NCBI RefSeq assembly: GCF_958298935.1
Contig: NC_084921.1
Coordinates: 52,191,001-52,255,000, forward strand
DNA: 64,000 nt
Direction of reading: 5' to 3'
Source of the DNA: Phragmites australis
Lineage: Eukaryota; Streptophyta; Magnoliopsida; Poales; Poaceae
The translations under genes were made by a program, and so were the position numbers. Position 1 is the first letter of the stretch, and each line of letters starts with the position of its first letter. Of this stretch, positions 47,034 through 59,101 are shown piece by piece. The notes under the pieces were generated by a model. The model ran no database searches. It was not told the DNA's origin and was given only the letters and a program-made list of their open reading frames with translations.

Positions 47034-47414
47034 TCTCTGAGGGAATCTCATGCTGCTTTGACCAATTAGGACGTTCAAGATCTGCACAGTTGAAACGGCA
47101 GGGATCGCGTTAGCACAACAGATGAATTCGCATTAGGGCATACGAGCTAGTCGGCAAGAGTCTACAGGCGGATCGAGGTGCCCACGCTCGTCATCACAAA
47201 TCAAGTCTGATACGCGAGCGGAGATCGGATACAGGACAGGCGGGACGGAGTTGAGAGATACGGGGGCAGGAGAGGGTGGTACCTTGACAGAGGCGGTGGG
47301 GGAGGGGGAGGGGGAGTTGAAGTTGTCCGAGAAGGAGGCAGCGAAGCACATCGCGGCCAGTATCGTCACCGCGAACGTTGCCACAGCGTTCGCCCTGTGC
47401 CCTAACAAATGCAT

Positions 47415-48349
47415 CTTGCCATGCATCCGCTCCCTCTCCCGTGCTGTTGAGATCGCCGGGCACCGCTCTTGCTTCCCCTCCTCCTGCCGCGGAGGCGGGC
47501 GATGGCGGCGTGGTGGCAATGGCCGACGACGGCGAGGCTTGCGGAGACCTCACGCGTGTCGCGGCGGAGCGGGCAGCGAAAGATGGTGGCAGAGTGGCCG
47601 TGGAGGGAGCTGCGGAAGGAGTTTGAGGTCGTCGACGGATGCCCCCTATCAGGATAGTTGACGTCGATCACGAGGCTCGCCTCCGCCATCGCCTTGAAAC
47701 GTAATAACCGCTCCGCCGCGCACAAACAAGATGAAAAACCTTAGCGCACAATAAACCAATTGATATAATCCGTAAAAAATATTCAAAACTATTATTACTA
47801 TTTTATTCTATTTAAATTTAATTATTTATAAGTTTACCATTCATTTTATTTTTAATATGATCCCTATGATACAAGTAGATGATACTATAATACAAAAGGC
47901 GATAAAGAGTATCATTAGATTGATCTAAACCGTTTAATCTAAAGAATTAGATGAACCATATTAATTGTTGTCCACCATAAAAAATCTCTAAAAACAGCCA
48001 TTCTTCTTTACTAACAATGTATCATCTTGAAGAGAGAAGAAAGGGAATAATCAGTTGCTTGCAAAGCATGTTGTATTATTGAAGGGGAAGCGTCTGATAA
48101 AAGGGCAGAGAATCAGAATTCAGAGACAGTGAAGAAAGAACTGTACACATATCCTGACAAGGCAAAGGGGAAAATGACCTACATCACCCCACCGAGGAGG
48201 GGGGGACGAACAAAGTTTTTACTTTACCCGAAGAAAACACCAAAAGAAAAAAAAAAGGTGAAGAGAGAAAGAAAGATCAGGCTGAAAACAAGGAAGAAGA
48301 TGATGTACATATCCACTGATCAACTCAAACTCTACTGTCATCTACTCTA
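47415..48349. other. SPC3 promoter side and 3' flank of the PUB gene
   Basis: 47415-47700 is GC-rich and would hold the 5' leader and promoter of SPC3 on the minus strand; the frames crossing it on both strands are not supported. 47750-48340 is AT-rich and includes the 3' untranslated region of the PUB gene. No other gene seen. Confidence 0.5.
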
Positions 48350-51300
48350 CTAGCATTGGTACAGTGAGAAGCCCCTGTTCTTCCACAGCGAGCTCAGCGC
48401 CCTCCCCAGCTTCCTCGACTTCGACTTGCACAGCGGCTTCGACTCTCGGTGGCAGACGATGGCACCACCATTCCCGGTCTCCGCCAGCTGTTGCTGTGGC
48501 TGCTGGGGCGGCGCCTCCCGTTGCCTTTGCTCCCGGAACAGCTTGAGGAGCTTCTGGGCCTTTTCCCTTCCCCTCCCCGTGCCGGCCGCTGAGATGGAGA
48601 CCAGGGAAGGGACCACACCCTCCTGAAGCACCGGCGCGATGCACTTGTCGTCTGCCGTGCACATCACGAGGAGGCAGGACACGGCCTGCTCCTGCTCCAT
48701 TGCCTCGCCGGTGTCCAATAGCGTTGCTAACGTACTGACCAAACCAGGGGTGGACATGATCTCCTTCCTGCCAGCCTGGGTCGCAGCAAGGCTGATGAGA
48801 ACTGCAAGGGCCTTCTCTGTCCAACCAAGGCCCTCGCATGCCGGAGACTCGGTAAGGAGACAGTGAAGAGCATCCACAATGCCTGCAGAAAGAAGGGCTG
48901 GGACGCTGGCTTGGTGGGTCGATAGGTTGTACAGTGTGTACAGGGCATCACTCTTGCAGGAGCCTCCTTTAGTGTCGCCAGCCTCGTGGCTGTATAAATG
49001 GTCGACTAGGAACGACACAGCCTGGCTTGAACCAATGACGTTCTTTGCATCAGGGAGGCAGGAAATATTAAGGTAGAGTGCCGTGACTGGACCAGATAGA
49101 CGAGGGTTCGATACCATCTGCTCAAGCAGCTCGACCACTCCAGCAGATAAGAGGAGTCCCTTGTTTCTGAAATAAGGAAGGGTTTGATAAGCAAATGCTA
49201 GGGAAAACACTTTGCTAATTTTGAGTCAAAATATACTCTAGATATTTCAACTAGTGGTATTTGGCAAGCAACTAGGAAATAAACTTCATACCTGTTATTA
49301 TTGACTGCAAGGTTGAAAAGAGCCATGGCACCAATTACCTGTGCCTTCTCATTTCCATCATTCACAGCGTTCCTCAAAAACTCAACCAGTGCCTCGGCAA
49401 ACCCATTTGAGCCCATCTGGATCCTTGCTTCCTCATCATCTTTCAAAAGATACCTTATCTGCTCCACCAACCTACACTTCTTGTGCATGCTGCTTCTTCC
49501 ATGAAGCAAGAGCAACAAGTTCCCATATCCCTCATTTATATCCAAATCGTAACAAGAGTTGTCATCCATAGTTCCTGATTCACTGTTTGCCGGTTCCTCT
49601 TTTCTCACATTCTCCATCGGGACAACCTTGACACCCTTCACACTGGTAGAATCAAAACTTTCAGTGGACACACAACCTGTTGCCTCAGAGTCAGAGAAAG
49701 CAAGTCTCCAATTTACACCAAAAGATCCTGGTGGACCATCAGGAACTGGAAAATTATTCTGCTCACACCAGCTGGCGATCAGGGCCTTGACACAGTAGTT
49801 TGGAGTCAAACACAGGTGGGCAAGTTGCTGCTGAGTTTTAGGACATGTGCTGTGACCATCATTGAACCATTTCTCAATGCAAACACGCTCATAGGTCTGC
49901 CCAGATGAAATGATGACTGGATCATACATGAGCTGTAAGGAAATAGGGCACCTAAGTTCTTCAGGAGGGATCGACATATTTTCGGACTTTGGACCACCAA
50001 GTCTGCAATTGAATGATCCAAGCCTAGAATTGAAAGATCCAAACCTCGAATTGAACAATTGAATGTTTGAAAGCTGTCTACTGAATGCTCGGCCATTGCC
50101 GCAGGACCCATACATGTCATCCATGCCTAATACTGTAGGTGAGCATGGCGACGATCCCTGAGAGTCAGTATCATCACCGGCCTCACTTCTGAAGAATTTC
50201 GAGTATTTCCTCATGAGATTGTACAAGTATGACACAACAAACTCCTTCCGCTTGTCTTCATCAGAACGAGCCTTCTCAATTAGCTTCTTGAGCGCTCTTC
50301 TCTCAGTGAGTGCTGCCCTAGAAGATGTAATTCCCAATTTCAGAGCAGCCATATGGAAGACCTCAAGCTCCCCACTATCACTGGAACCATTTATTTTATT
50401 GTTTCTCTGGAGCAAATTGATCACCTCATCACCAGCTTCCTTCTCTGATTGATCCAATGTAAATGCAATCTCCTCCAACTCGCCAATAATCTCTACAATC
50501 TGTAAAGCAACAAGTTCAGGGGGTCAGTAAGTACCACACATTGTAAATTATTGGAAAACCAAAGTCACAAAGACAGAAATAGAAAAATTCTGGTCCCAAG
50601 ATATTGACTAGATGAGATTTTTGCACGATATACCTTACAACCGATATCTTCCGTTACTATGCTTTCAACACGCCTTAGACTTTCCTGAAGTTGGCTTCTA
50701 GCTTTCTCAAACTTCAAAAGCACAGTTTCTGCAGTGATGGCCTAGAAGTGAAATAACATACTGTTAAGACTTTCGCATTAACATTTTGATTGTTCCAATT
50801 GCCTCCAAAAGCAATGGTGCTCATGCACCATAGAATTTTTGCAATCTAGTTGTATCCTGAGTGTTGTAGTACAGCAGAGAGGAACAAGTTACCAAGTAGA
50901 GCCTGCTGCAGTCTGCACAATGTTGGAGAAGACCTTTGGCTTTATCTAGCGCTACATGCAGTGAACACAATGCCTGTATACCAGACTTGCTTCTGGGTCT
51001 TGATGCTTCGATGAAAGGGAAAATGGCGGAAAGTTTAGATACAGCAGGATGAAATGCTCTACACATTCCTGTGTGCAACTGCATAAACAAAAATTTATTT
51101 AGATTTTGTAGTAAAACTAAACAAATCCCAGAAAGAGAAAGCATAAGGTTCCAGAAACTTATTATATTGTTTGCTCTGTACAGTAGAAAAGACACCTATT
51201 AAGTCAAAGAAAAGGAACCTTAGGTACCGTTTGGTTTGTGATATTGGGCCAAGAATTGGCGAATTGGAATTGGGCTTGGGTGAATACAGCTGTTTGGATG

Positions 51301-52284
51301 TAGTATGAAATGGAATTGGTATTGGAGCCCAATACCAGCTTTGAGGACAACTTAAGGAGCCCATCTCCAAATCAGAGTGGAATCGGGCAGCCCCCTTCAA
51401 TCGCCTTCCTCCCGAGTCTCGCACACTTAACGCAACCACAACGAACTCGACCCTAGATCTCTCTCACCAGTGACCCCATGACCCCCATCGCCGGCGACCC
51501 AATCAGTTTCTGATGCTCTTTTTCTTCAACACCGGCGTCGCCGCGGACGAGAACGGATTTGAGATGCTTCAGGCTGTCACTGAGCTCCCTCTTCACCGGT
51601 GCCGCCACCTCATATTCGTCAACCGGATCCGAAGTCTAAGTCGGCGAGATCCAACCGGTCTCCCGACTCATCATCTTCTTCAACGACAGTGTCACCACCT
51701 CGTCGGACACCACTCCGGCCCAAGGGCACTGGTGCAGCGGCCAAGGGGCAACCAGCAGCTGGGGTCCCGAGGTGCGCGCGACTGGGGGCGAGAGAATAGC
51801 ACGACGAGGGCCACTACAGGGTTGAGCTTGCTGTTGCTTGTTTCGATTTCTCAAGGTTAGCAACCAAACGAAAATTGGATTTGATTTGATTCGATTTCCA
51901 TCTCAACTATTGACTTGCCGGCCAAACAAAACCTTTGAATTTGTGTCTTGTTTCCATTTCCCCATGGATTTGGATTTGAGGCCCAATTCAATTCAGTTCC
52001 TCCAATTCTGAGAACCAAACAGACCCTTACAGAAATCAAAGCATTGTGTTTGTACTAACCATTGAAACAACCATTCCTTAAAAGAATACGAAAAAAGAAA
52101 AGTAACTCTCCCATTGATCAACAAAAACAGCGGGCTTTTAAAATCTACTAACAAAAGGTAGACTAACAACTGATTAGCAGGAATAATAGATATATTCATT
52201 GCCAACAGGATAAAAAGACTGTAAAGATGATACCTTGGCATCATTAGCCAGAAAAGGACCCTCTTCGGCCTCCATTGCATCCAT
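48350..52284 (-). CDS. U-box/ARM-repeat E3 ubiquitin ligase, PUB45-like
   Basis: Five exons on the minus strand: 52284-52234, 51078-50893, 50741-50634, 50499-49292, 49166-48350, giving 789 aa. All introns are GT-AG with agreeing phases. Plant U-box ligases take ubiquitin from E2 enzymes and pass it to substrates bound by ARM repeats. Residues 1-290 form the helical U-box N-terminal domain ([38 protein letters not shown]). The U-box is at about 292-366: [19 protein letters not shown], then [11 protein letters not shown] and [14 protein letters not shown] repeats follow at about 480-740 ([48 protein letters not shown]). The C-terminus is basic and ends [14 protein letters not shown]. Length and domain order match Arabidopsis PUB45 and relatives (about 770 aa). 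Just before the U-box FNSRxGS occurs three times in tandem. Intron 1 (1155 bp) contains a Harbinger-type element. It appears intact. Confidence 0.95.
51223..52026. mobile_element. Harbinger-type non-autonomous element in PUB intron 1
   Basis: Left end GGTACCGTTTGGTTTGTG and right end (read inward) GGGTCTGTTTGGTTCTCA share GTTTGGTT. TTA precedes (51220-51222) and follows (52027-52029) the element, the 3-bp target duplication typical of PIF/Harbinger. Length 804 bp. The core at about 51400-51800 is GC-rich with open frames but no domain I recognise, so it may be captured DNA. It lies entirely within the intron; splice sites are untouched. Confidence 0.75.
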
Positions 52285-53420
52285 TGTAGACTACTACCTG
52301 AGCTCCAACATCTGATTACAAGAATCATAAGGAAAACAGATAAGATTATCAAATCACTCTTAAACATTCTCAAGTTTCAGATAAAATGAGATAGTCTTTT
52401 CCTTAGGACTAAAGGAAAGAATAGGTTTGCGCATTGGAAGATGGGACAAAGCAAACATCCAGCTATTACTGGTAGAAACGGAAGAGATAAGAATGGTATA
52501 AAATCTACCAGCAAGCCTCACTGTTCTCCAAGAAGCAACTTTGGCTGTCAGAAACAACTACCGGAACAGGTAATATTACTCTACAAAATTTGAGACTTCC
52601 AGCTCTTCGAGCCCAATTTTTTGTTTACCAAGCAAATTAAACTCTTTTCAACAAATATAAGGCTCAAATGTACCCAGCGTGCTGCATTTGACTCTTCTAA
52701 TGCCCAAAAAGAAAAAGAAAAACAGATGTCGGCAGCTTCAGGGCGGACTTAGCGTGGGGCATCGGAGTTCAGATGAACCGACGTTTTTTTTCGAAAATAA
52801 AAGGATCGATCTTGCGCGCTGAAGAGGAACCTGGTCGAACCACGTATTGATGAACTGTATTAGTAGCGCGCCGCGCCGCGCAGCACACAAATCCACAGCT
52901 AACTGAATGGAGACGAGGGAAGATTTGATGTGATTGCTCACGCCACAGCAAAGGAAGCGCCGCCACCCCCCCCCCCACCCCACACACACACAACAACAAA
53001 ACGAACTCTCAGAGCATCCATCCAAGCAAGCTAGGATTACTCACCAACAAAAGAAGAAATCAATCCACGCTCAGATGGATCTCCACCCCCACACCACTCC
53101 GCTAGACCGAGGGAGGAGCGGCGATGCGGCGGCGGCAGTGGACGGAGGATTCGGTTGACGGAGGGAGTGATTGCGGCGGTAAGAAGGGCCGGCGGCGTTG
53201 CGCTGGGAGCATAGGTTTGGCCTTCAGAGCCAGCCTTGGAGGGAGGCTGGGGCGCGCGCGTGGAGGAGTGGGAGGCCGAATGCAGCCACACCTCGCCAGT
53301 CGCCAAGCTCCAGCTCTGATTCTTACACGTAGCGAAGGCGGACGGATCTCACCGGCGGGGTATCCACGCGGCGCCGGCAGCGGTGCCGGCGGAGGACGAG
53401 CGTGGGGCGGTGGGGGAGAA
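52285..53420. other. 5' flank of the PUB gene
   Basis: Contains the 5' leader and promoter on the minus strand. A 5' untranslated exon near 52900-53060 is likely but unproven. A C-run with ACACACA repeats lies at 52970-52995. The G/C-rich 53060-53420 has frames on both strands without domains. Confidence 0.45.
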
Positions 53421-53449
53421 GAGGAGAGGGGAGGGGAGGGGAGGGGAGG
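53421..53449 (+). repeat. GAGGGG tract, possible G-quadruplex
   Basis: Consecutive GGGGA units: GAGGGGAGGGGAGGGGAGG within a longer purine run. Four G-tracts of three or four with single-A loops are enough for a stable quadruplex on the plus strand. It lies about 1.1 kb upstream of the PUB start codon. Confidence 0.7.
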
Positions 53450-56329
53450 AATAATGGAGAGTGGGGGGACGTTGGAGTTGAGTGTGGATTTTATTCATAT
53501 TTCGGGGCCTGTGCCCGGGAAAGTGAAATAAATGCCATTTTCTTTTCCTCCGTGGGTTTTTCTTTTCTTTTAATTAAGGGTTTCTTAGGGCAAAAAAATA
53601 TGGTTCAAACTCCCTTATTTGTCAGATTTTTTTTTCTTTTCTCATCATGCTTCTGGTGGAGTCTGAATAAAGCTGTGTCGTTTCTTGGAAATGATTTGTC
53701 AGTTGCAGAATGTGAGATGCGAACATGTATAAGTAGTATGCTTGGTTAGTGTATGTGTGTAATTTAAGGACTCGTTTGGATCGGAGCCGACACTCGCTAG
53801 CCGAAGTTGGTTATCATATGGATGAGCGCCAACTTTTAGCTTGTTCGATCCGACGATGCCAACGCTCAGTTAAATTCTCGTCAAGGCACTGGCGAATTGA
53901 TGACGGCGAAATCACTTGCCAATCTTAGGCGAGCGAGTGTTTTGGCAGGATAGGCAGGGCACAATCATGCCCTAAATTTTAATAGGATCATTTTGGCGAA
54001 TTGGAAGGTTGGCTTCTGTTTTGTTTATTCGATTTAGCTGTTTTCTTTGCTTCAACACCAACCATGTATTTCTACTACTAGTTTTTATTTAGCAGTAGAA
54101 GAAGTATAGTGGAATTGATGTTAAGTAGATGTAGCTATCTTTTGGAAACATTTTACAGATAGCAATACAAGGCTTGATTGTTGAAATTCTAGACGCCATA
54201 GAGTATATCATACTAAAAAACTAACTATGAAGAAAAATGTTGTAACCATTCTAGCTTATATATTGTCCAAAACACAGTTGTGGATAAGTACTCGAAAAGC
54301 AGCTAAGCTGCTTGTCTTTCATTTTAGTAAAAGTAGGAGAAATGTCACTGTTCACGAAGGGTTTAATCTATGTGTGAGTTCTAATATACTTATATCCAAA
54401 GACATGTCAAATACAAGTAGTAGGAAAGGATCCCAATCAAAGCAAGATAACCTAGATGGCATGTCGTGATGCTTCCTTCTGTTCCTCTTACTCCCTCTCA
54501 ACGATGATATTGATGTTCAAACCAATTGGTCAAATTTTTCAAAATGTCTATGTCTCATTTTTTTTTTACTTTACTTTATAGTGAAGAAAAGATATATATA
54601 GCATCTTGACTTTTTTTTTTACTTTACTTTATAGTGGAGTCATCACCTGTATATAAATATACCCATCGAAAAATAAAGGTGATCTCCACAAAAAATTTGG
54701 ATTTTTTTCCCACAAGTACCTTTTACTCAGCCAAGAACAGTACTGTGATGTCCTTATAAATCACTACAATTTCTGCAACCAACACATGTTCGATGTTTCT
54801 GTAGCCACCCCACAAAATAAAAGCCAACTTGCATTTGCCTGTGGCCAAACATTGCCACTTCCAAGCAGCACCCTTTCTCTAAACAATCCACCGATGAGCA
54901 AATGGCAAAATCTGATCCCAAACTTAACAACTGAAACCAAGATTAACACGGAGATCTGAGCTAGTGCCAGCATAGTGACCCCTCCAAATGGGAGCTTTTA
55001 TATTCCTTTGCAAGGGATCTCTGATTCCATCAGATACTGAAACCAAACACAACCCTCAGACAGGAGGAATAAACAAACAAATCTTGACATCCCAATCACT
55101 AATTGTTTACTTACCAGTAATAATGACCGGTTAATTAAGACAAAAATTATATATATTTAGATGTGTGTGAATGGCCCCTCCACTGGCCGATGATTCCATG
55201 CATTTCCCTTTTATAATTTTAAATTTGTCAGAGTTATATCAAGCTTTGCTTTCCAATGGATCCTCACAGAGACCAAATCATTCATTCACCGGGTTTTATT
55301 TTATTTTAATTTGTTCATCAGAAAACTAAGCAAGAGGGCAAGTGCTAGCTCTGAGGTGATGCCATGAGGCTTTAGGCGACAAGCACTTGGGAGTCATGGA
55401 TGATAGGGCTTGTACGTGTCAAGGAACTATTAGCGCCTTTAGGGGCAGGGAATAAGGAAAATATCTTGCTGTTGGGTGGACGAGATTGGTTAATCAGGCT
55501 TGATGATGGATTAAAGAAAAGGGGAGGAAGAGAATTGATCACTATTTTTTTTTCCATGATGTGTAATTGCCCACTCTTTTTGAGTCTCAATCCTCCTTTA
55601 TTTGCCCCACTTCTGATGTTTTGTAAGTGCTGGATGCATATTTCAGCGCCAACAATCTTGAACAAGAAAATGTTGTCCACCAATTAATCTTTTTTTAGAA
55701 TGGAGAAAGTTAGCAAGAATCATCATCTTTGAAACAAAAGCAACGGGGAGACTTACAGCGTAATCTTGAAAAATTCGGCAAATAATCCATTCAATATAAA
55801 CTAGCAAGGGGGCACATATTCACTGTTAAAGAAAAATCATAACTAGTAGCTAGCTATTTGGTCCTTTTTAACGCTGAGCATAACCTACGCAAATTTTTGA
55901 AAAAAAAAACATACATTCAAAATGAGAATATCTTTTCCTGCAGATTTTCCGTGCAATGTAAGGGAATAACTTATCTAAAGCATTTTGAATCAATTTACAA
56001 GGTGCTAGCGATTATGAGGCAGCGTGGTACAAGTAGGCAGCCCTAAACACAATTAACTCTGCTTGCACGGAGATCAGGAGGTACTACACTAAATAACAAT
56101 AGCAAAACCTCCAAGGTTCAAATGATTTGTGAAGAGAAAGGCAAAGGTAATGAAAAGGCTGGGTGCATTATTGAAACAAACAAAATATTGTTTAGCCCTT
56201 GGCATTAGCAGCACTTCATACAATTTTTTTTTCTGACTAGCATTGCTCTCCATTAAAGAAAAGAAAAATATACTGATGCTGCTATCGCCACTTGCCTATA
56301 ATTACGGTCAGACACATGAGACTAAGGAT
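53450..56329. other. Gene-free stretch
   Basis: Only short unsupported frames. A 53-bp spaced duplication of ACTTTACTTTATAGTG occurs at 54568 and 54621. No gene, element ends or RNA gene recognised. Confidence 0.45.
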
Positions 56330-56765
56330 CACACACTTAACAGTTATATAATAATACTAATTTGGATTGAATTTGTACGTGTGTTACATGGATAATGATC
56401 TATGAGGATTTAAAGTCCTAACATATTCATAATGTGGTATGTTAGTGAGCTTTATATAAGTAGAGGCATTAGATTGTAGGCGACTTGATTTCTCCCACCT
56501 AAGTTATAGCCGCACCTCTTCACGAAATCCTAGTTAGACATGCGGTACTAGCATACCGATGCATAGTGTTTTATCCTGGACGTTTGTATATCGTGTATGC
56601 ACTGTTGTTGCTGTTGTAGTGCTAATCGACGACAAGGATGCGAGAAAGAGACTCTCGGCTCATGACGAAATCGACTGCTGGCTTTGCAACGACGCGGGTA
56701 ATATTAAACTGAGCTACTCTGACTCTTCTTTTATTTTCTACACGCCTAGTGATAAAGATATATAA
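56330..56765 (+). mobile_element. Possible copia LTR/leader fragment
   Basis: Contains TTTATATAAGTAGAGGC (TATA-like, about 56451), then GACTTGATTTCTCCCACC, GCCGCACCTCTTCACG and GACATGCGGTACTAGC, followed by a short open frame. The layout fits the transcribed part of a plant copia LTR and leader as I know it. No LTR ends, primer-binding site or partner copy are in the window. Confidence 0.35.
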
Positions 56766-57680
56766 TATTGTATAGCATATCATGGTTTGCGGTAGAAATT
56801 TTTTATTTACACTACTGTAGACTACTGTCCCCCAACATAAGAAATGAAAATGAAAGGTGAAAATGGATCCGGACTCCCCCAGATGTTGGCTGCCACTCGT
56901 CTCACTCTCACCCTGTACAGTCATCCAATTTCGCCGTCAGACAAGACTACATGAACAACCCTTCTCTGTTCATGGATGTTACTAGCATCTACTGCAGAAG
57001 AAGCCCGTGCAGCACATGCATCGGACGAATCATCAAGCCATTTTCGCCGCCAATCTCCAGATCATCTCGAACATATGGATGGATGCATTCATCACCATCT
57101 CCTGTGGTTTGGCGGGCCTAGGATATGGAGTACTAGCTGGTACCCACGTTACCGCGGGATTCAACAGCTATTTAAGGATCTACGTATCAATAATATTTTT
57201 ATAAGTAACTGACATAAAAAACTAGAGTTACAATATACCATATGATATAAATAACAAAAGGTTTAGTAATATTGGTACTATATAAAAATACGTAGTGCCT
57301 TTCACTAGCCGCTTGGTACTTAGTATAATAATTTGAGCATAGTACCATGAACCGTACGTACACCTGTAGATCGATGGCTGTCTGTCTGTTTCCGCGGGCA
57401 AGAGGGAGGGAATCAAAAGGGAGAAAATATCTCGCGATGATTGGGGAACACAGATATGGGGCGGAGTGGAGCCACGAGAGTACCCGGATGCGGCCACCCA
57501 AGTAATTGGGCGGCACCGACTTGCCTCGTCCCGGCTCGCCGGTCCCTCAATGTCGGCCGTCCGCCGCGCGTGCGCCGCCGCGGCCCGCGGCAGCGCATCA
57601 TTTCCTCCTCCCTACACGAACCTCCGTTGTCTCTGTGCGGTAGGAAGAGACTAGCCAACAGGAGAGGTGATTACACGTTA
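56766..57680. other. Gene-free stretch
   Basis: No supported gene. GC-rich 57440-57660 has overlapping frames on both strands with no domain. Confidence 0.4.
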
Positions 57681-57934
57681 AGGGCTGGGTTGGCACGGTC
57701 CCGGATTTTCCTTCGAATATTTCAAATTCGGTTTATCCTATAAACGTTTTTTATAGTGAATCTGAATTAATTTGTATAATTATTTGACTAGTTAAGTAGG
57801 TTTGGATTCCTAAATATTATACTAAGAGAGAAAAAGTGATTCTAAATTGAAACAATATTTTGAGTGATTCTCTTACTAATAAAAAAATTGAGACGTTTCT
57901 TTTGATCCGAATGAGAAACCAAACTAACCCATTT
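57681..57934. mobile_element. Possible MITE
   Basis: Left end GGGCTGGGTTGGCACGG and right end, read inward, TGGGTTAGTTTGGTTTCTCA share TGGGTT and a GTTTGGTT-like core, similar to the Harbinger-type ends at 51223-52026. The interior is AT-rich. No target duplication found. Confidence 0.3.
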
Positions 57935-59091
57935 TGCTGAAATTCTCTGTAATGCACCAAGAAACGCTACCAAAACGCTTAAGAACTGGTTGGTTGTTCG
58001 TATAAGAGCAACTTAGCATGATAGATAAGTAAGAAAACATGTTTGGTTGTTTGGATGTACTGTTTCAATTTAGATCGACGGATGTAAATATATGCTCGTA
58101 GTCTAGCTACATAGAGCTTTCCTCCGTAGCCTGACCTAGCAGATGCAAACGAGCTCACTTATCAATATTATAAAATTATTTTATATAAGTAACTAATCAT
58201 AATCTCAATTCTTATATTTGCGTATGTAGTCTCAGATTCTATCGATCAAACACTCTTAATCAACCAATATAACTCAACTAAAACTACTACACCTCAACGT
58301 ATATATCCACACGGACATCCAATCATACACCTTCTAAGCTTTCTTAGGGAATGACATCCTCTGATGTCTATGGAGCAAAATCAGAGAGATACAGTGCCTC
58401 TGACTTTACTCCATCTCAGTCGTGTGTTTAAGAAGCGACAGATCAGATTTGGAACTACAATATATAAATAAACAATAAATCTGTATAATATTTTAATAAA
58501 CAGTAACATCAGAGACAATATAGAAGTATAATTATTTTACTATTCGTCTCTAACCTTGAGGCACATCATCAAAGGATCCCGTTCCCTTGTACAGGGAGCG
58601 GCTTCCTGGGATTCTCCAGCAGTCTTCTGGGCGCGGGGAAGGCCTGCAGCCGGGGCCCCAGAAGGCGCCAAGAATTTAAGCCCGGATTGGACGGCCGGTG
58701 TCACAGCCGCACACGTGGACGGGCGGCATCACTCTCGGCTGGCGATCGTACGAGCGACGAATCGGCGATGGCTCCCCCGACCCGGTCCCCACCTAGCCGG
58801 CGCGGCACCACGGTGGCAGCTGCCCTGTCACGCTGTGCTGGCTGGCTGGCTGGCTGTAGCCACCAACGCGACAGCTCAAGTCAGGTTGTACACGCGGCGG
58901 GCTCCTCGTGCTTTGGAGCCCACGTGGTCCGTGCCATGCGGTGCGTGTCTGGACAGCCAGACAGGGCAGCAGCAAATTGTGGAACGAATATCTGGTTTAC
59001 TACCGGCGCTTTCAGGAAATTCCGGACCCTTGGATTGTCACTCTCTCTCTACCTTTGGAGGAAGAGATAAAAGACTTAATTTGAGTGTTTT
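57935..59091. other. Gene-free stretch
   Basis: 58550-59070 is GC-rich and holds a 183-codon plus-strand frame (58556-59107) plus another in a second frame. Neither has a recognisable domain, and the Arg/Ala/Trp-rich composition in all frames suggests chance. GCTGGCTGGCTGGCTG at 58838 is a short microsatellite. Confidence 0.4.
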
Positions 59092-59101
59092 AAAAAATTA
59101 T

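Larger units (their letters stand above)
38501..47414 (-). pseudogene. SPC3: Signal peptidase complex subunit 3, disrupted by a retrotransposon
   Basis: Minus strand. Exon 1 (47414-47283) encodes 44 residues, [20 protein letters not shown] onward to [16 protein letters not shown], the signal-anchor start of plant SPC3/SPCS3 (SPC22). It ends in a GT donor. Behind an AG acceptor, exon 2 starts at 47081 with ILNV but loses frame and stops within about 50 bases. The last exon (38626-38501) encodes 41 residues: [19 protein letters not shown], then [15 protein letters not shown], ending LPEQYR and a stop. SPC3 is the ER-membrane subunit of the signal peptidase complex, usually about 167 aa. Here roughly 75-80 central residues are missing, and a copia element of about 8 kb separates the two ends. 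The last exon also has Arg where I recall Trp in the HWH motif. It is non-functional at this locus. Confidence 0.85.

Noticed and set aside
47194..47725. Other frames over SPC3 exon 1
   Set aside because: Only the frame with the SPC3 signal-anchor continues properly to a splice donor; the rest are shadows.
54541..54640. Duplicated T-run plus ACTTTACTTTATAGTG
   Set aside because: A simple 53-bp duplication in low-complexity DNA with no further structure; noted in the intergenic entry only.
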